Shown here one piece after another: positions 63,284-64,000 of a DNA stretch of 64,000 bases. This DNA comes from Glandiceps talaboti. Its lineage: Eukaryota > Hemichordata > Enteropneusta > Spengelidae. The position numbers and the translations under genes are program-made. The stretch is taken from the NCBI RefSeq assembly GCF_964340395.1, contig NC_135556.1:25457723-25521722 (forward strand), read 5' to 3'. The notes under the pieces are model-generated. The model was not told the origin of the DNA and ran no database searches. It was given only the letters and a program-made list of their open reading frames with translations. The first letter of the stretch is position 1. Every line of letters begins with the position of its first letter.

Positions 63284-64000
63284 TAGTGCCTGTAAAATCT
63301 ATGAAGGGATCATGCACATTTTTCATATTGGAATAATATCAACAAGAATTCCCCAATGATGTTGGACAGGGATAATATAGGTTACTGATTCTTACACTTC
63401 AAGAATTAATGTTTTAGATTGACATGGACAAGATCCAAATGTTTTTTGATTGTTTCATCTGAAGAGTTAAACTTGCTGTTCTACTAACTGAGTATGTTAA
63501 GTAAGTAATAGTAACTATGATGTCTGTGACATATCAGTTACATGTAGACAAAACAAAGTGAATAATGTTATGATGTAATTATTGGGTGCTACCAGAAATT
63601 GCCTGACATGATAAATGTTCCTATCCAGGACTCAACATTAACTTTTTTCTGTGGTAGTCTTAGTGGGTCATCACTTTCAAAAAGTGGTAGCCCAAGGATG
63701 GTTACCAGTAGTCCCATATTCCTGAACTGAAAACTGAGTTCCTCTATTGGAAATATGTGTGTTCTAAAAATAATGTCCATAAATCTTCCATCCTTTAAAT
63801 CATCACATAATCAGTGAAAGCCTTAGTGGGCTACCAGCTGCAAATTATGGTAGCCCCCATGACAAGAATTGGTAGTCTGTGGACACATGACTACTGTTAA
63901 TTTTTGAGCCCTGATACCTAAACGGACCAAAGCTATAATAGAGTTGTTACTCTTATATCAGTACACATGTCAACCAAACTACCATGATACTAGATAAGGT

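Overview
This is AT-rich animal nuclear DNA with intron-split genes, many microsatellites and minisatellites, and transposons in the introns. The encoded proteins resemble their human counterparts closely, and the one intact retroelement has the integrase-before-RT order of Gmr1-type Ty3/gypsy elements, best known from deuterostomes. A marine invertebrate deuterostome (hemichordate, echinoderm or lancelet) is my best guess. The species cannot be fixed from the sequence alone.

Layout. (1) About 1-23,679, minus strand: the 5' part of a MYCBP2/PHR1/highwire E3 ubiquitin ligase gene. I traced 24 exons with consistent phases, giving about 1,270 residues from the N-terminus through the RCC1-like repeats into the first PHR domain; the gene runs off the left edge. 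Its intron 6 holds a whole-looking 6.4-kb Gmr1-type gypsy element (12,056-18,460, plus strand) with identical LTRs. (2) 23,680-26,464: intergenic DNA with a 71-bp tandem array and a small MITE. (3) 26,465-40,428, minus strand: a complete 14-exon histidyl-tRNA synthetase gene (505 aa) with WHEP domain, catalytic core and anticodon-binding domain. It also has a candidate alternative first exon that encodes a second version of the first WHEP helix. (4) 42,987-43,058, minus strand: tRNA-Gln(CTG). (5) About 43.4 kb to the right edge, plus strand: an ELF1/2/4-type ETS transcription factor gene with two alternative 5' ends that splice into the same exon, as in vertebrate ELF2. Its ETS domain lies beyond the window.

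The three protein genes are unrelated in function (ubiquitin ligation, tRNA charging, transcription). No operon-like or previously unknown multi-gene system is visible. The unusual signals are at the level of gene structure and repeats. Two tandem arrays were made by copying a splice junction: decoy 5' splice sites beside MYCBP2 exon 4 and decoy 3' splice sites before an ELF exon. Several foldback or TIR elements are flanked by 10-bp direct repeats, as Mutator-type elements are, and one of them lies about 140 bp upstream of the HARS start codon. Two insertions sit within 35 bp of a splice donor.
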